A stretch of 64,000 nt of DNA from Laedolimicola ammoniilytica (GCF_025567165.1 NZ_JAOQKC010000017.1:1-64000); one strand, 5' to 3'; counted from the stretch's first letter, positions 51,710 through 60,029 are shown. Notes: generated from the letters alone by a model not told the origin. Numbers and translations: made by a program.

Positions 51710-52447
51710 TTACTTATTTTTGATTGTTTTTTTAGATATTAAAATCAAGACAGAAAACAATCCACAAAAGAACAAACTCATAAGGCTAATAATGATTTCT
51801 CCAAAGGTGGCAGAATAATAGCCGGAAATATTGAATGTAGCAGTAATAGGATAGCAAGCCGAAAGAACATCGGATATACTTGTGAATAATCCTGCAAAAG
51901 AATAAATTACTGTAAAAATCAAAGCAAGCCAATAGCCTTTCTTTATTCTTGATACAACCGCAATAACAGGTGCAATAGCAAAGAAAATCCCAATGCCGTC
52001 AAGTAAATAGATTTTGAAAAAACTTAAAATCATTTTGATAGACAAGCCCCTAAAATGCAAAATAACTTCAACTAAAAATGTAATGCCGAAAAGCAGCAAA
52101 TAAAAGAGTACGCTAAATGCAAAAGTAATAAGTAATTTTGCAATCGTCATTTTAGCTTCACTTATTGGAATTAAACGTAATGATTTAATAGTATCTTCTT
52201 GTTCCTCACGACAAATCATATAGCTTCCCAAAAGTGCAATAACCGCAGGAAGAACAAAAAAAGTTGCTAAAGACTGTGCTGCGTTCATAAACCACCCTGC
52301 GTCATCTATATAGCGTTTTTCCCCAAAAGAAAACTGCCCTTGAGTAAAAACAATAATTGCAACCATAATAACTGCGAATATGGCGACCAACACAATTTTT
52401 GAACGTCGGAGTTTTTGATGTTCTGCCCAAATCAATTCTTTCATCAT
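51710..52447 (-). CDS. ABC-2 type permease of peptide exporter (LanE/G-like), third copy
   Basis: A 245-residue protein with six membrane segments. It shares with the other two permeases of this cassette the start pattern aEhqKLRRsK and the loop EEQEDTIKSLRLIPISEAKM between helices 2 and 3. LanE/LanG and BcrB-like permeases pair with one ATPase to expel lantibiotics or similar peptides from the membrane. It is the last gene, 8 bp after the second permease. Export specificity is unknown. Confidence 0.82.
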   Translation of the reverse strand: MMKELIWAEHQKLRRSKIVLVAIFAVIMVAIIVFTQGQFSFGEKRYIDDAGWFMNAAQSLATFFVLPAVIALLGSYMICREEQEDTIKSLRLIPISEAKMTIAKLLITFAFSVLFYLLLFGITFLVEVILHFRGLSIKMILSFFKIYLLDGIGIFFAIAPVIAVVSRIKKGYWLALIFTVIYSFAGLFTSISDVLSACYPITATFNISGYYSATFGEIIISLMSLFFCGLFSVLILISKKTIKNK

Positions 52448-52455
52448 TCAATCAC

Positions 52456-53187
52456 TCACTTTCTATGCTTTAAGGAAATGTACGCAAATACGATAGAAAC
52501 AATAGTCCATATACCGATACAAAAAAGTGCAGCCGGAATATTGACTTCCTGTGCCAAAATAACACCGGGAATATCTCGCATGATAATTGCTGTTGCACTG
52601 GATAGAGGGTGTAGGTACATATTAACCATAAGCAAAATAAAGCTAAGAAAGGTGTAAACCAGTGTCACACATACAGGGAGTATATAGTTCTTCCCGGCAG
52701 CTGCAACCGCTAAAAGTGGTAATATGGAAAATGCGGTAAGTATGGCGATTTCAATACATTTCTTAAATAGATAACTGATACTATTCCATTCAAAGGTTAT
52801 ATAACCGGGAAGCATACCGAAAAATACAGACGCTATGGCTGTAAGCAACATAAAACAAACGGAATAAGACAGTACAACAATAAATTTGCTAAAAAAATAT
52901 CCTGTCTTGCTAATCGGTATAATCCACAACTGTTTGAGCATATCGTTTTGATTTTCGTCATACATGAGCATAGTAGAAACCAAACCCAATACAACAGGAA
53001 GTATAATCCAAGCTGTATAGCTGAATGTAGTCCACTTATAAAATTGTAATGGTTCAATAACTGTTTTATCAGCACTTCTGAAATAAAAAACTGCAAGAAG
53101 TGGCATGAAAAGAGCGGATAACAGCATTAACACAATAAATTTTTTTCGACGCAGTTTAAGAAACTCTGCCTGTATCAGCCTAAGCAA
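52456..53187 (-). CDS. ABC-2 type permease of peptide exporter (LanE/G-like), second copy
   Basis: A 243-residue six-helix protein: LIQAEFLKLRRKKFIVLMLLS at the start, then DENQNDMLKQLWIIPISKTGYF, the loop shared by the set. The start is TTG (53185-53187) behind GGAGAAGGAA and overlaps the ATPase stop by 8 bp, showing tight coupling. It forms the exporter channel with one or both other permeases. Confidence 0.82.
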   Translation of the reverse strand: MLRLIQAEFLKLRRKKFIVLMLLSALFMPLLAVFYFRSADKTVIEPLQFYKWTTFSYTAWIILPVVLGLVSTMLMYDENQNDMLKQLWIIPISKTGYFFSKFIVVLSYSVCFMLLTAIASVFFGMLPGYITFEWNSISYLFKKCIEIAILTAFSILPLLAVAAAGKNYILPVCVTLVYTFLSFILLMVNMYLHPLSSATAIIMRDIPGVILAQEVNIPAALFCIGIWTIVSIVFAYISLKHRK

Positions 53188-54106
53188 TTCCTTCTCCTCC
53201 TGTGATTTTTTTGAAATAGTCCTCTAATGTATCATTGCATAGCTGAGAACTGATAACAGCTATATCCTGTACCACAAGAGCTTTATTGACAGCAGCCATA
53301 TCCAACGAAGTGTCATAAATCCGCAGGGTGTGTTCGTCCTGTACGGAATATTCGGTAACCCCAAACTGCCTTTCCAAAACAAGAGAAGTTTTCGGTATAT
53401 CAGAAACTTGCAGAAGTATATACTTACTGTTTTTCTTTTGTAGCTCATTCATGCTGTTTTCTTCCAGTAGTACACCATGGTCAATAATGCCGATGTCATC
53501 AGCCAGTAGTGCAATTTCGGACAGAATATGACTGGAAATGAGAATTGTTTTTCCGCGCTCGATACTTAAAGTCTTAATAAAGTCCCTTACTTCTGCAATG
53601 CCTATCGGGTCAAGACCGTTTGTGGGTTCATCTAAGATTAGCAGTTCAGGGTCATGTAAAATAGCATTTGCTATTCCAAGACGCTGCTTCATTCCAAGAG
53701 AATACTTGCTAAACAATTTTTTGTCCCGATAAGGCAGACCGACAATCTCCAAGGCGTTTTTTACTGCATTTGGCGCAGCAGTACCGCGCAGTTTTGCAAA
53801 TATCTCCAAGTTTTCCGTACCTGTTAAATTCGGATAAAAGCCGGGTGTTTCAATAATAGCACCAATCCGGGGATATACTCTTTTTTCCCTCCCTTTGATA
53901 TTTTGACCGAATACGTCTACTTCGCCGGAAGTAATATCGGTCAACCCCAAAATCATTTTCATAATTGTGGTTTTACCCGCCCCATTACGCCCCAACAGCC
54001 CATATATCTGTCCTTGTTTCACATGAATATTAACAGAATTGACTACCGTTTGCTCTCCATAAGTTTTTGTCAGTTGTTTTGTTTCAATTACATATTTATT
54101 CATCAT
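53180..54106 (-). CDS. Exporter ATP-binding protein with LanF-type E-loop
   Basis: A 308-residue ATPase: Walker A GRNGAGKTT (39-47), signature YSLGMKQRL, Walker B LLILDEPTNGLDP and switch His in ILISSHILSE. The Q-loop reads IGAIIETPGFYPN with glutamate at residue 86 in place of glutamine. This E-loop is characteristic of lantibiotic immunity ATPases (LanF, and the BcrA/Cpr group). It would power removal of a membrane-active peptide. It lies between one permease upstream and two downstream. Confidence 0.9.
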   Translation of the reverse strand: MMNKYVIETKQLTKTYGEQTVVNSVNIHVKQGQIYGLLGRNGAGKTTIMKMILGLTDITSGEVDVFGQNIKGREKRVYPRIGAIIETPGFYPNLTGTENLEIFAKLRGTAAPNAVKNALEIVGLPYRDKKLFSKYSLGMKQRLGIANAILHDPELLILDEPTNGLDPIGIAEVRDFIKTLSIERGKTILISSHILSEIALLADDIGIIDHGVLLEENSMNELQKKNSKYILLQVSDIPKTSLVLERQFGVTEYSVQDEHTLRIYDTSLDMAAVNKALVVQDIAVISSQLCNDTLEDYFKKITGGEGIA

Positions 54107-54118
54107 ATATCCTCACTT

Positions 54119-54886
54119 TCAATAGGTCTGTTTCCGCAATGCAAGTACGGAAACAATGGCTGAAATACTTCCAATTACCAAAAGAGAAATTAAACAGATA
54201 TTCGGAGATATAGTTATTTCTATTCCTCCCGCCCATTTCTTAACCATTTCTGCTGCGTCAGATGAAATATAGGGATAAATTCCCATAACACTCGCCAGTG
54301 GGTGCAGTCCCATAATCCCCGACGGAATAAGCACGACAGGCACAAGATAAAGTAATGCAGCCCCAATCGGTAGAACATATCCCTTTGCCAATGTTGCTAA
54401 AAAAATAACGGGGAGCATTGCAAGTGGAACTAACACGCCACCGGCTAAAAATAATAATCCCGCCTGTAAAATTGTTTCCGTATTCAAATCTGTAAAGCCG
54501 CCTGCAAGAAAGCCGCCAAGAATACAGATTGCAAAAGTAAGCAGACATAGTGCTAATGACATAAAAATTACCACTGCTATCTTTGAAAAATAAAGTTGCG
54601 TTTTGGAAATCGGAATAATCAGAAGTCCTTTTAAGGTATCATTTTTCTGTTCATCAAAGAACAATGTGGTTGCAAACATACTCAACACAATAGGCAGAAA
54701 CAAACTTGTAAGGTTCTTAAATGCCAATGTGTATAAATCACTAAAACTATTCATTAGTGAGCTACTTCTTGATATACTGAAAGCACGTTCAACTGCGAAT
54801 ATTCCTAAAATTGCAGTTAGAATAAAGATACCTAAGACTGTCTTATTGCGTTTCCATTTCAGCATTTCAGTAGAAATGATAGTCAT
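54119..54886 (-). CDS. ABC-2 type permease of peptide exporter (LanE/G-like), first copy
   Basis: A 255-residue six-helix membrane protein with the set's common loop DEQKNDTLKGLLIIPISKTQLYF. It starts at ATG 54884-54886 behind AAAGGAGGAAAAGACA and is the first gene of the exporter operon, directly downstream of the predicted response-regulator sites. A permease ahead of the ATPase and two after it is one more than the LanFEG pattern. Confidence 0.82.
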   Translation of the reverse strand: MTIISTEMLKWKRNKTVLGIFILTAILGIFAVERAFSISRSSSLMNSFSDLYTLAFKNLTSLFLPIVLSMFATTLFFDEQKNDTLKGLLIIPISKTQLYFSKIAVVIFMSLALCLLTFAICILGGFLAGGFTDLNTETILQAGLLFLAGGVLVPLAMLPVIFLATLAKGYVLPIGAALLYLVPVVLIPSGIMGLHPLASVMGIYPYISSDAAEMVKKWAGGIEITISPNICLISLLVIGSISAIVSVLALRKQTY

Positions 54887-54911
54887 TGTCTTTTCCTCCT
54901 TTCTACCTCCC

Positions 54912-54954
54912 ATTATATAGTATCAACCTTGCCATAACCTTGCCGAAACCTTGC
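54912..54954 (-). promoter_or_regulatory. Exporter promoter with three 11-bp direct repeats
   Basis: A -10 TATAAT (54912-54917) is preceded on the minus strand by CAAGGTT three times, in the steps GCAAGGTT-GGCAAGGTT-GGCAAGGTT. The plus-strand starts are 54925, 54936 and 54947, exactly 11 bp apart, covering the -35 region where no TTGACA exists. OmpR-type response regulators bind such in-phase repeats to activate transcription; the regulator encoded at 55917-56615 is the obvious candidate. Confidence 0.8.
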
Positions 54955-54991
54955 TTTTTTCTTGTTTTATAGCAGGAAAGCCCCGCATTAT

Positions 54992-55915
54992 TTACAGGGC
55001 TTTGGGAAGCAATATAGTAAATACAGTCCCTTTATCAGAGCTGTTTTCAGCGGTAATGGTTCCTTTGTGAACACTGATAAGCTCTTTAGCAATCGCCAGT
55101 CCTAAACCATTTCCCTTTGCAGACCGCGACTGGTCGCACTGGTACATTCTTTCAAAAATATGTGGCAGCTTATCGGGAGCTATTCCTTTTCCATTATCTG
55201 AAATTATAATTTTAGCTTGTTGTATATCTTCACAAATATGCAGTGCCATTTTATCTCCCGCACTATGGATAATAATATTTTGAAAAAGATTGTTAAGTAC
55301 GCGGGTATATGCGTTTACATCTATGTGAATAAAATACTCTGTTTCGGGTATGACAAACTCATATTCAAAATGATTGCTTTCTAAGACGGGAATCCAATCC
55401 GCTATAATGTTGCGGGATAACTCGTTAAGGTCAAATTTTTCAAAATGAAAAATCTGCTCTCCGGAATCCAGTTTTACCCATTCAAACAAATTTTCCACAA
55501 AGGATTTCATATAGTGGGCTTTTTCATGTGCGACATGGATATATTCGTCCTTTTCCTCTCCAATAACAATTTTGTTTTCAACCGCTTCCAGATAACCTAC
55601 AAGAGAAGCAAGCGGGGTCTTTACATCATGTGAAAGACTTGTCATCAGCCGTTTATATGCCTGTTCAGATTGTCTTTGCCGTATAAGCTGCGCCTGACTG
55701 TTTACTGCTATTTTGTTAATGTCATAGCAAATTGTTTTTGTCATATCGTTTTCGCCTGCTAAAATACGTCGGTTCAAATTCCCGCCCTTTATATCATCTA
55801 AGGCGTCTTTTATCAGCGCAAGCTGTGTCCGCACACGCCGTAAGACAAAAAGGAGATACATAATAATAAGCAGCATAAGGGCTATCACTATGAAAAGATA
55901 AACATTTATATCCAT
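54992..55915 (-). CDS. Sensor histidine kinase of the exporter cassette
   Basis: A 307-residue kinase. One membrane helix at residues about 4-25 is followed by a HAMP-like linker, the H-box SLSHDVKTPLASLVGYLE (His 96) and an ATPase domain with NLFQNIIIHS (N-box), DNGKGIA (G1) and GNGLGLAIAKEL (G2). There is no extracytoplasmic sensor domain. The ATG follows AAGGAGGCGTAAC, one base after the response-regulator stop. It should respond to peptide stress and phosphorylate the regulator encoded before it. Confidence 0.92.
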   Translation of the reverse strand: MDINVYLFIVIALMLLIIMYLLFVLRRVRTQLALIKDALDDIKGGNLNRRILAGENDMTKTICYDINKIAVNSQAQLIRQRQSEQAYKRLMTSLSHDVKTPLASLVGYLEAVENKIVIGEEKDEYIHVAHEKAHYMKSFVENLFEWVKLDSGEQIFHFEKFDLNELSRNIIADWIPVLESNHFEYEFVIPETEYFIHIDVNAYTRVLNNLFQNIIIHSAGDKMALHICEDIQQAKIIISDNGKGIAPDKLPHIFERMYQCDQSRSAKGNGLGLAIAKELISVHKGTITAENSSDKGTVFTILLPKAL

Positions 55916-55916
55916 G

Positions 55917-56615
55917 TTACGCCTCCTTGTTAAAACGGTAGCCGACACCCCGGACAGTTAAAATGTAAAAGGGGTGGTCGGGGTCTGGCTCAATCTTTTT
56001 CCTTAATTTGCTAATAAAAGACATAATATTGCTATCATCAAAAGCGTATTCTTCCTCCCATACCTGTGAATAAATTTGTTTTTTGGTAAATACTCGTCCT
56101 TTGTTGGAAGCAAGAAAGAGAAGTAAATCAAATTCTTTTCCTGTAAGCAAAACGGGAATATCTTTGACCGTAACTGTACGATTTAATTTGTCAATTACCA
56201 TATCTTTCAACGATATGCTGTCTATGTCTGCCGTAAAGGGGTTTAAGGTGGTATATCGCCGGATAAGGGAATTGACACGCGCCAAAAGCTCGTTAATACC
56301 AAATGGCTTTGTCAAGTAGTCGTCTGCTCCCAGTCGCAGACCGAAAACCTTATCTTCTTCGCTGCTTTTTGCAGTAAGCATAAGCACCGGGATATTGCTT
56401 GTATCTCTAATTTTTTGGAGAATCTGAAACCCGTCTATATCCGGCAGCATTACGTCCAAAATAATAAGGGAATAGCTATCTTTATTTTCATCAATTAGAC
56501 GAACCCCCTCAATACCGTTATATACAGTTACGGCTGATAATTTTTCCTGCTCTATGCACTTTTTCATAAGAGCGCAAAGCTCTTTATCATCATCTATAAT
56601 CAAAACTTTATTCAT
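55917..56615 (-). CDS. OmpR-family response regulator of the exporter cassette
   Basis: A 232-residue regulator: receiver with Asp9/Asp10, phosphorylated Asp54 (LIILDVMLPDIDG), Thr81 and Lys103 (DDYLTKPFG). The C-terminal winged helix ends ILTVRGVGYRFNKE. It probably binds the 11-bp repeats at 54925-54954 and turns on the exporter genes. The start ATG at 56613-56615 follows GGAGCTGCACC and overlaps the small HTH gene before it by 8 bp. Confidence 0.93.
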   Translation of the reverse strand: MNKVLIIDDDKELCALMKKCIEQEKLSAVTVYNGIEGVRLIDENKDSYSLIILDVMLPDIDGFQILQKIRDTSNIPVLMLTAKSSEEDKVFGLRLGADDYLTKPFGINELLARVNSLIRRYTTLNPFTADIDSISLKDMVIDKLNRTVTVKDIPVLLTGKEFDLLLFLASNKGRVFTKKQIYSQVWEEEYAFDDSNIMSFISKLRKKIEPDPDHPFYILTVRGVGYRFNKEA

Positions 56616-56796
56616 GGTGCAGCTCCTTTCCTCGTTTTGTTCTCCCGTCAATCGGTTTTTCAGCGTCCTTTGGTATCAGCCACATATATCCAAGTTTTGA
56701 AACACCCGGTATGCGGTTTTCTCTGCAAAGTACCTGTACCCGCCTTTCAGAAATTCCCCATTTCTTCGCTGCTTCGGGGCAAGACATATATTCCAT
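56608..56796 (-). CDS. Small helix-turn-helix DNA-binding protein
   Basis: A 62-residue MerR/Xis-like winged-helix protein (SCPEAAKKWGISERRVQVLCRENRIPGVSKLGYMWLIPKDAEKP). Such small proteins are often encoded ahead of two-component genes in Clostridia; their targets are mostly unknown. The ATG at 56794-56796 follows AAAGGACTTGGGTGTT. ATGs nine bases on or 51 bases upstream are alternatives. It is the first gene of the regulator operon. Confidence 0.75.
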   Translation of the reverse strand: MEYMSCPEAAKKWGISERRVQVLCRENRIPGVSKLGYMWLIPKDAEKPIDGRTKRGKELHHE

Positions 56797-56832
56797 AACA
56801 CCCAAGTCCTTTCTACAAATCATATCAGTATA

Positions 56833-56861
56833 ATTATAGTCGGACATACGAATAATAGCAA
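56833..56861 (-). promoter_or_regulatory. Promoter of the regulator operon (HTH-RR-HK)
   Basis: -35 TTGCTA (56856-56861) and perfect -10 TATAAT (56833-56838) are 17 bp apart on the minus strand, with transcription starting about 30 bases before the small HTH gene. Confidence 0.7.
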
Positions 56862-56956
56862 GTATATAAATATGAATTATTATGGCTAATTAGTGGAACT
56901 GTATAGACATATCCAAGAAGAAAGGGGAACAGTAAAATGTAACTGGGTGAATAAAT

Positions 56957-57310
56957 ATGGCAAAAAGACCAGTAGAAAAATATGACTTCAAAGCCTTTGG
57001 AGAAGCGATAAAAGCTGCGCGGACAGGACGCAAGGAAAGCCGCAAACAGGTAAGTGATGAAATGTATATTTCCCCTCGCTACCTTGCGAATATTGAGAAT
57101 AAAGGACAGCACCCCAGTCTGCAAATCTTTTTTGAGCTTATGCTCCGTTACAATATATCCGTAGACCAGTTTCTTTTAGATACGCCCGTCGGAAAAGATA
57201 CAAAGCGGCGGCAGCTCGACGCTCTGCTTGATGATATGAGTGATAACGGCATACGGATTGTAACAGCAACCGCAAAGGAAATTTCAGAAGTCGAAAAAGA
57301 GGACAAATAG
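56957..57310 (+). CDS. Xre-family HTH regulator of the conjugative element
   Basis: A 117-residue protein with a Cro/C1 helix-turn-helix (AIKAARTGRKESRKQVSDEMYISPRYLANIENKGQHPS, about residues 17-55) and an acidic C-terminal helix pair. Regulators of this kind control excision or transfer genes in Tn916/Tn1549-like elements. It diverges from the exporter regulator operon with a gap of about 160 bp, so it may also watch that promoter. The ribosome site is weak (GGGTGA). Confidence 0.85.
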   Translation: MAKRPVEKYDFKAFGEAIKAARTGRKESRKQVSDEMYISPRYLANIENKGQHPSLQIFFELMLRYNISVDQFLLDTPVGKDTKRRQLDALLDDMSDNGIRIVTATAKEISEVEKEDK

Positions 57311-57338
57311 AAACGTCCGGCAAAATTGAATATGGATT

Positions 57339-57380
57339 TTCGGAAGCGTTGTAATCTTTTTTGAGATTGCAGCGTTTTTC
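57339..57380 (+). terminator. Terminator after the HTH regulator
   Basis: AAGCGTTGTAATCT pairs with AGATTGCAGCGTTT, with wobble positions, around TTTTTTG. TTCTTTTG follows, about 30 bases past the stop. Confidence 0.7.
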
Positions 57381-57479
57381 TTTTGCATAAGTTCGGCAAA
57401 ATGGTTTTTTCTCCGTAGAGGGAAATAAGGACATAAAAGATAAAAAACTTTCTTAGCAAGCATAGGAAAAGAGTACCCT

Positions 57480-57574
57480 TTTCCGTATTTTCGCCCTCCC
57501 GCCCTGCGGTGCGTCGGTTAAAAATTGCTTGTTGGGAAGTGTCCCAAACCCTCGGAATGGAAAGGAACGATTGC
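57480..57574. other. Candidate origin of transfer (oriT)
   Basis: The non-coding gap before the MobC-relaxase gene contains a perfect short hairpin TTGGGA-AGTG-TCCCAA at 57532-57547 with AAACCCTCGG after it and an AT-rich flank before it. MOBP-type origins typically sit directly upstream of mobC and carry such an inverted repeat next to the nick site. The nick site itself cannot be named. Confidence 0.45.
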
Positions 57575-59215
57575 ATGAACGGACGCAAAAGAAAAGTACA
57601 AATCAAATTCTATGTAACAGAGGAAGAACGGGCATTGATTGAACAGAAAATGAAGCTCGTCCCTACCCAAAATATGGCGGCGTATCTTCGCAAGATTGCC
57701 ATTGACGGGTATATCATTCAGACAGACCATAGCGACATAAAAGCCATGACAGCGGAGATACAGAAAATCGGGGTCAACGTCAATCAGATTGCAAAGCGTG
57801 TCAATGCGACAGGCAGCGTCTACCAAGAGGACATAGAGGAAATAAAGGGGGGTGCTTGCGGAGATATGGCGGTTACAAAGATTAAGCCTATTAAAAGCAC
57901 GTTGAGCAAAGCCCTTGATTATATCCAAAACCCGGATAAGACAGACGGGAAAACGCTTGTGTCCTCCTTTGGGTGCAGCTATGAAACGGCAGATATTGAG
58001 TTTGAATATACTTTGTCGCAGGCTCGGCAGAAAGGGAACAACTTAGCCTTTCATCTGATACAATCGTTTGAACCGGGAGAGGTGGACTGTGAGAAAGCCC
58101 ACACAATCGGAAAACAGCTTGCCGACGCGGTAACAAAGGGACAGCATGAATACGTCTTGACTACCCACATAGACAAAGGGCATATCCATAACCATATCAT
58201 TTTTTGTGCGGTCAACTTTGTTGACTACCATAAGTACAATTCCAATAAGCGCAGTTACTACGGCATACGGAACATAAGTGATAAGCTGTGCAGGGAAAAC
58301 GGGCTGTCCGTTGTCATTCCGGGTAAAGGCAGTAAGGGAAAAAGCTATGCAGAATATCAAGCGGAAAAGACGGGAACAAGTTGGAAAGGCAAGCTAAAAA
58401 TTGCCGTTGATACACTTATCCCCCAAGTAGCAAGTTTTGAAGAATTATTGCAGCGGTTACAGGCGGCGGGCTATGAGATAAAGCCGGGAAAATATATCTC
58501 CTGCCGCGCTCCCGGACAGGAACGCTTTACCCGCATAAAAACCCTCGGTGCAGATTATACAGAGGAAGCAATCAAAGAACGGATTGCAGGCAAGCACACA
58601 AAGGCAGCGAAAGCTCCCAAAGAGCAGCGCGGCGTATCGCTGCTTATCGACATTGAAAGTAGTATCAAGGCACAAGAGAGCCGGGGCTATGAACAGTGGG
58701 CGAAAATCCATAATCTGAAACTGGCTGCAAAAACTATGAATTTCTTGACAGAACACAAGATTGAGCAGTACGCGGATTTAGTCAGCCGGATTGAAGAAAT
58801 AAATGCGGAAAATGAAAAGACAGCAGACGCATTAAAGAGCGTGGAGAAACGTCTTGCAGACATGGCGGTGCTGATGAAGCACGTTACCACCTACCAAAAA
58901 ACAAAAACCGTCTATGAAGCATACCGCAGGGCAAAGGATAAGGACACATACCGGGCAAAGCAGGAAAGCAGTCTGATACTCCATGAAGCGGCGGCAAAGG
59001 CATTGAAAGCGGCGGGCGTTACCAAGCTCCCCAATCTTGCCGCCATGCAGGAAGAATACGGGAAGCTCCAAGCGCAGAAAGAAGCCCTTTACACTGATTA
59101 TGGCAAGCTGAAAAAACAGGTCAAGGAATACGACGTTATCAAACAGAACATAGACAGTATTTTAAGACTGGAAAAAGAACCGGAACGGGGCAGGGAAACC
59201 GAACGCTTACAGTAG
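57575..59215 (+). CDS. Relaxase fused to a truncated MobC
   Basis: A 546-residue protein. Residues 1-92 are the ribbon-helix-helix accessory protein MobC (KRKVQIKFYVTEEERALIEQKM and IGVNVNQIAKRVNATGSVY). The reading frame then runs through EEIKGGACGDM into a complete relaxase beginning MAVTKIKPIKSTLSKALDYI (ATG 57866), with the metal-binding HIDKGHIHNHIIF motif and a coiled-coil tail. The two are normally separate genes. The missing MobC end and the leftover ribosome-site-like GGGGGGTG at the join suggest an in-frame deletion. The relaxase could also be made from 57866. Confidence 0.85.
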   Translation: MNGRKRKVQIKFYVTEEERALIEQKMKLVPTQNMAAYLRKIAIDGYIIQTDHSDIKAMTAEIQKIGVNVNQIAKRVNATGSVYQEDIEEIKGGACGDMAVTKIKPIKSTLSKALDYIQNPDKTDGKTLVSSFGCSYETADIEFEYTLSQARQKGNNLAFHLIQSFEPGEVDCEKAHTIGKQLADAVTKGQHEYVLTTHIDKGHIHNHIIFCAVNFVDYHKYNSNKRSYYGIRNISDKLCRENGLSVVIPGKGSKGKSYAEYQAEKTGTSWKGKLKIAVDTLIPQVASFEELLQRLQAAGYEIKPGKYISCRAPGQERFTRIKTLGADYTEEAIKERIAGKHTKAAKAPKEQRGVSLLIDIESSIKAQESRGYEQWAKIHNLKLAAKTMNFLTEHKIEQYADLVSRIEEINAENEKTADALKSVEKRLADMAVLMKHVTTYQKTKTVYEAYRRAKDKDTYRAKQESSLILHEAAAKALKAAGVTKLPNLAAMQEEYGKLQAQKEALYTDYGKLKKQVKEYDVIKQNIDSILRLEKEPERGRETERLQ

Positions 59216-59275
59216 AAATATCTATAAAAGCGTGGTAGGATAAAGGTATTCCAATATAGACAGGAGCGTGAAAAC

Positions 59276-59545
59276 ATGGCAGACCAAACGATACCCGATT
59301 ATGAAACCATAAGCGCCGCCGTTACCGGAGAAACATGGGCGGTGGAAAAGGTGCTTATGTGCTACAAGGACGAAATCGACAGGCAGGCAACTGTAAAGAA
59401 ACGTCAGCCGGACGGAACATTCAAACTGGAAATTGATGAAGATATGCGCCAGTATATCACAATGAAGCTGATAGAAGCCCTCCCCCAGTTTCCACTTGAA
59501 GAAATGGAAAGAGAGGAAAAAAGAAATCGGGACAAAAAATCATAA
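59276..59545 (+). CDS. Small HTH-domain protein of the conjugative element
   Basis: An 89-residue protein (DYETISAAVTGETWAVEKVLMCYKDEIDRQATV, then DEDMRQYITMKLIEALPQF). It shares the plan of the Orf8-like protein encoded at 50565-50825: a helix that reads like a small HTH, then a substrate-like acidic segment. The ATG follows GACAGGAGCGTGAAAAC. It is probably a regulator or accessory factor of transfer. Confidence 0.8.
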   Translation: MADQTIPDYETISAAVTGETWAVEKVLMCYKDEIDRQATVKKRQPDGTFKLEIDEDMRQYITMKLIEALPQFPLEEMEREEKRNRDKKS

Positions 59546-59885
59546 AAAGGTAGACGGGAAGCTGCTGCGGACAGATAAGCAGTTCCGGCATTTGAAGCAA
59601 CGGCAGAAAGAAACTATCAGTACATGGCTTTATGAGGAATACCGCCGTCTTTGGATAGAAAAGGGACAGGAGCCGCATAAGTACAACAACCGGGAAATCG
59701 TTGCCGCTGTTATGGAACGGATAGAAGCTGCGGGGATATGGCTGCCGGAACAGGAAGTAACAAAATATTTTTACCGCAGGAAAACCCATTACCGGAACCG
59801 GATAGAAAAAGAATTACAGCCGAAGCCGGAAATGCAGGATAAAGACAGTCAGACACAAAAAGAACAGGGCGCAGGAAGCCAGTAA
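59496..59885 (+). CDS. Uncharacterised basic protein of the conjugative element
   Basis: A 129-residue, Lys/Arg/Glu-rich protein overlapping the preceding gene by 50 bp in another frame. A well-formed middle reads WLYEEYRRLWIEKGQEPHKYNNREIVAAVMERIEAAGIWLPEQEVTKYFYRRKTHYRNRIEKEL. This stretch would suit a DNA-binding helical domain. No family is recognised. The start is uncertain: TTG at 59496 is the only early candidate and lacks a good ribosome site, so coupling to the previous gene is likely. Confidence 0.65.
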   Translation: MKKWKERKKEIGTKNHKKVDGKLLRTDKQFRHLKQRQKETISTWLYEEYRRLWIEKGQEPHKYNNREIVAAVMERIEAAGIWLPEQEVTKYFYRRKTHYRNRIEKELQPKPEMQDKDSQTQKEQGAGSQ

Positions 59886-59912
59886 TGACCTCCCGCACCC
59901 TGTTCTTTTATA
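59860..59912 (+). terminator. Terminator ending the relaxase operon
   Basis: AAAGAACAGGG near the stop codon pairs with CCCTGTTCTTT about 35 bases later, followed by TATAGG. It converges on the minus-strand genes from 60030. Confidence 0.7.
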
Positions 59913-60029
59913 GGTACTGATTTTAAAATGTTACGCAGTAGAACCCCCATTTTAAGGGAAAAGGTATTCTGTATCGCCTATGCCAGTTTCACGTCATTTA
60001 TGCCCTGTAAATCAAGGCTTTTTTTGCCC

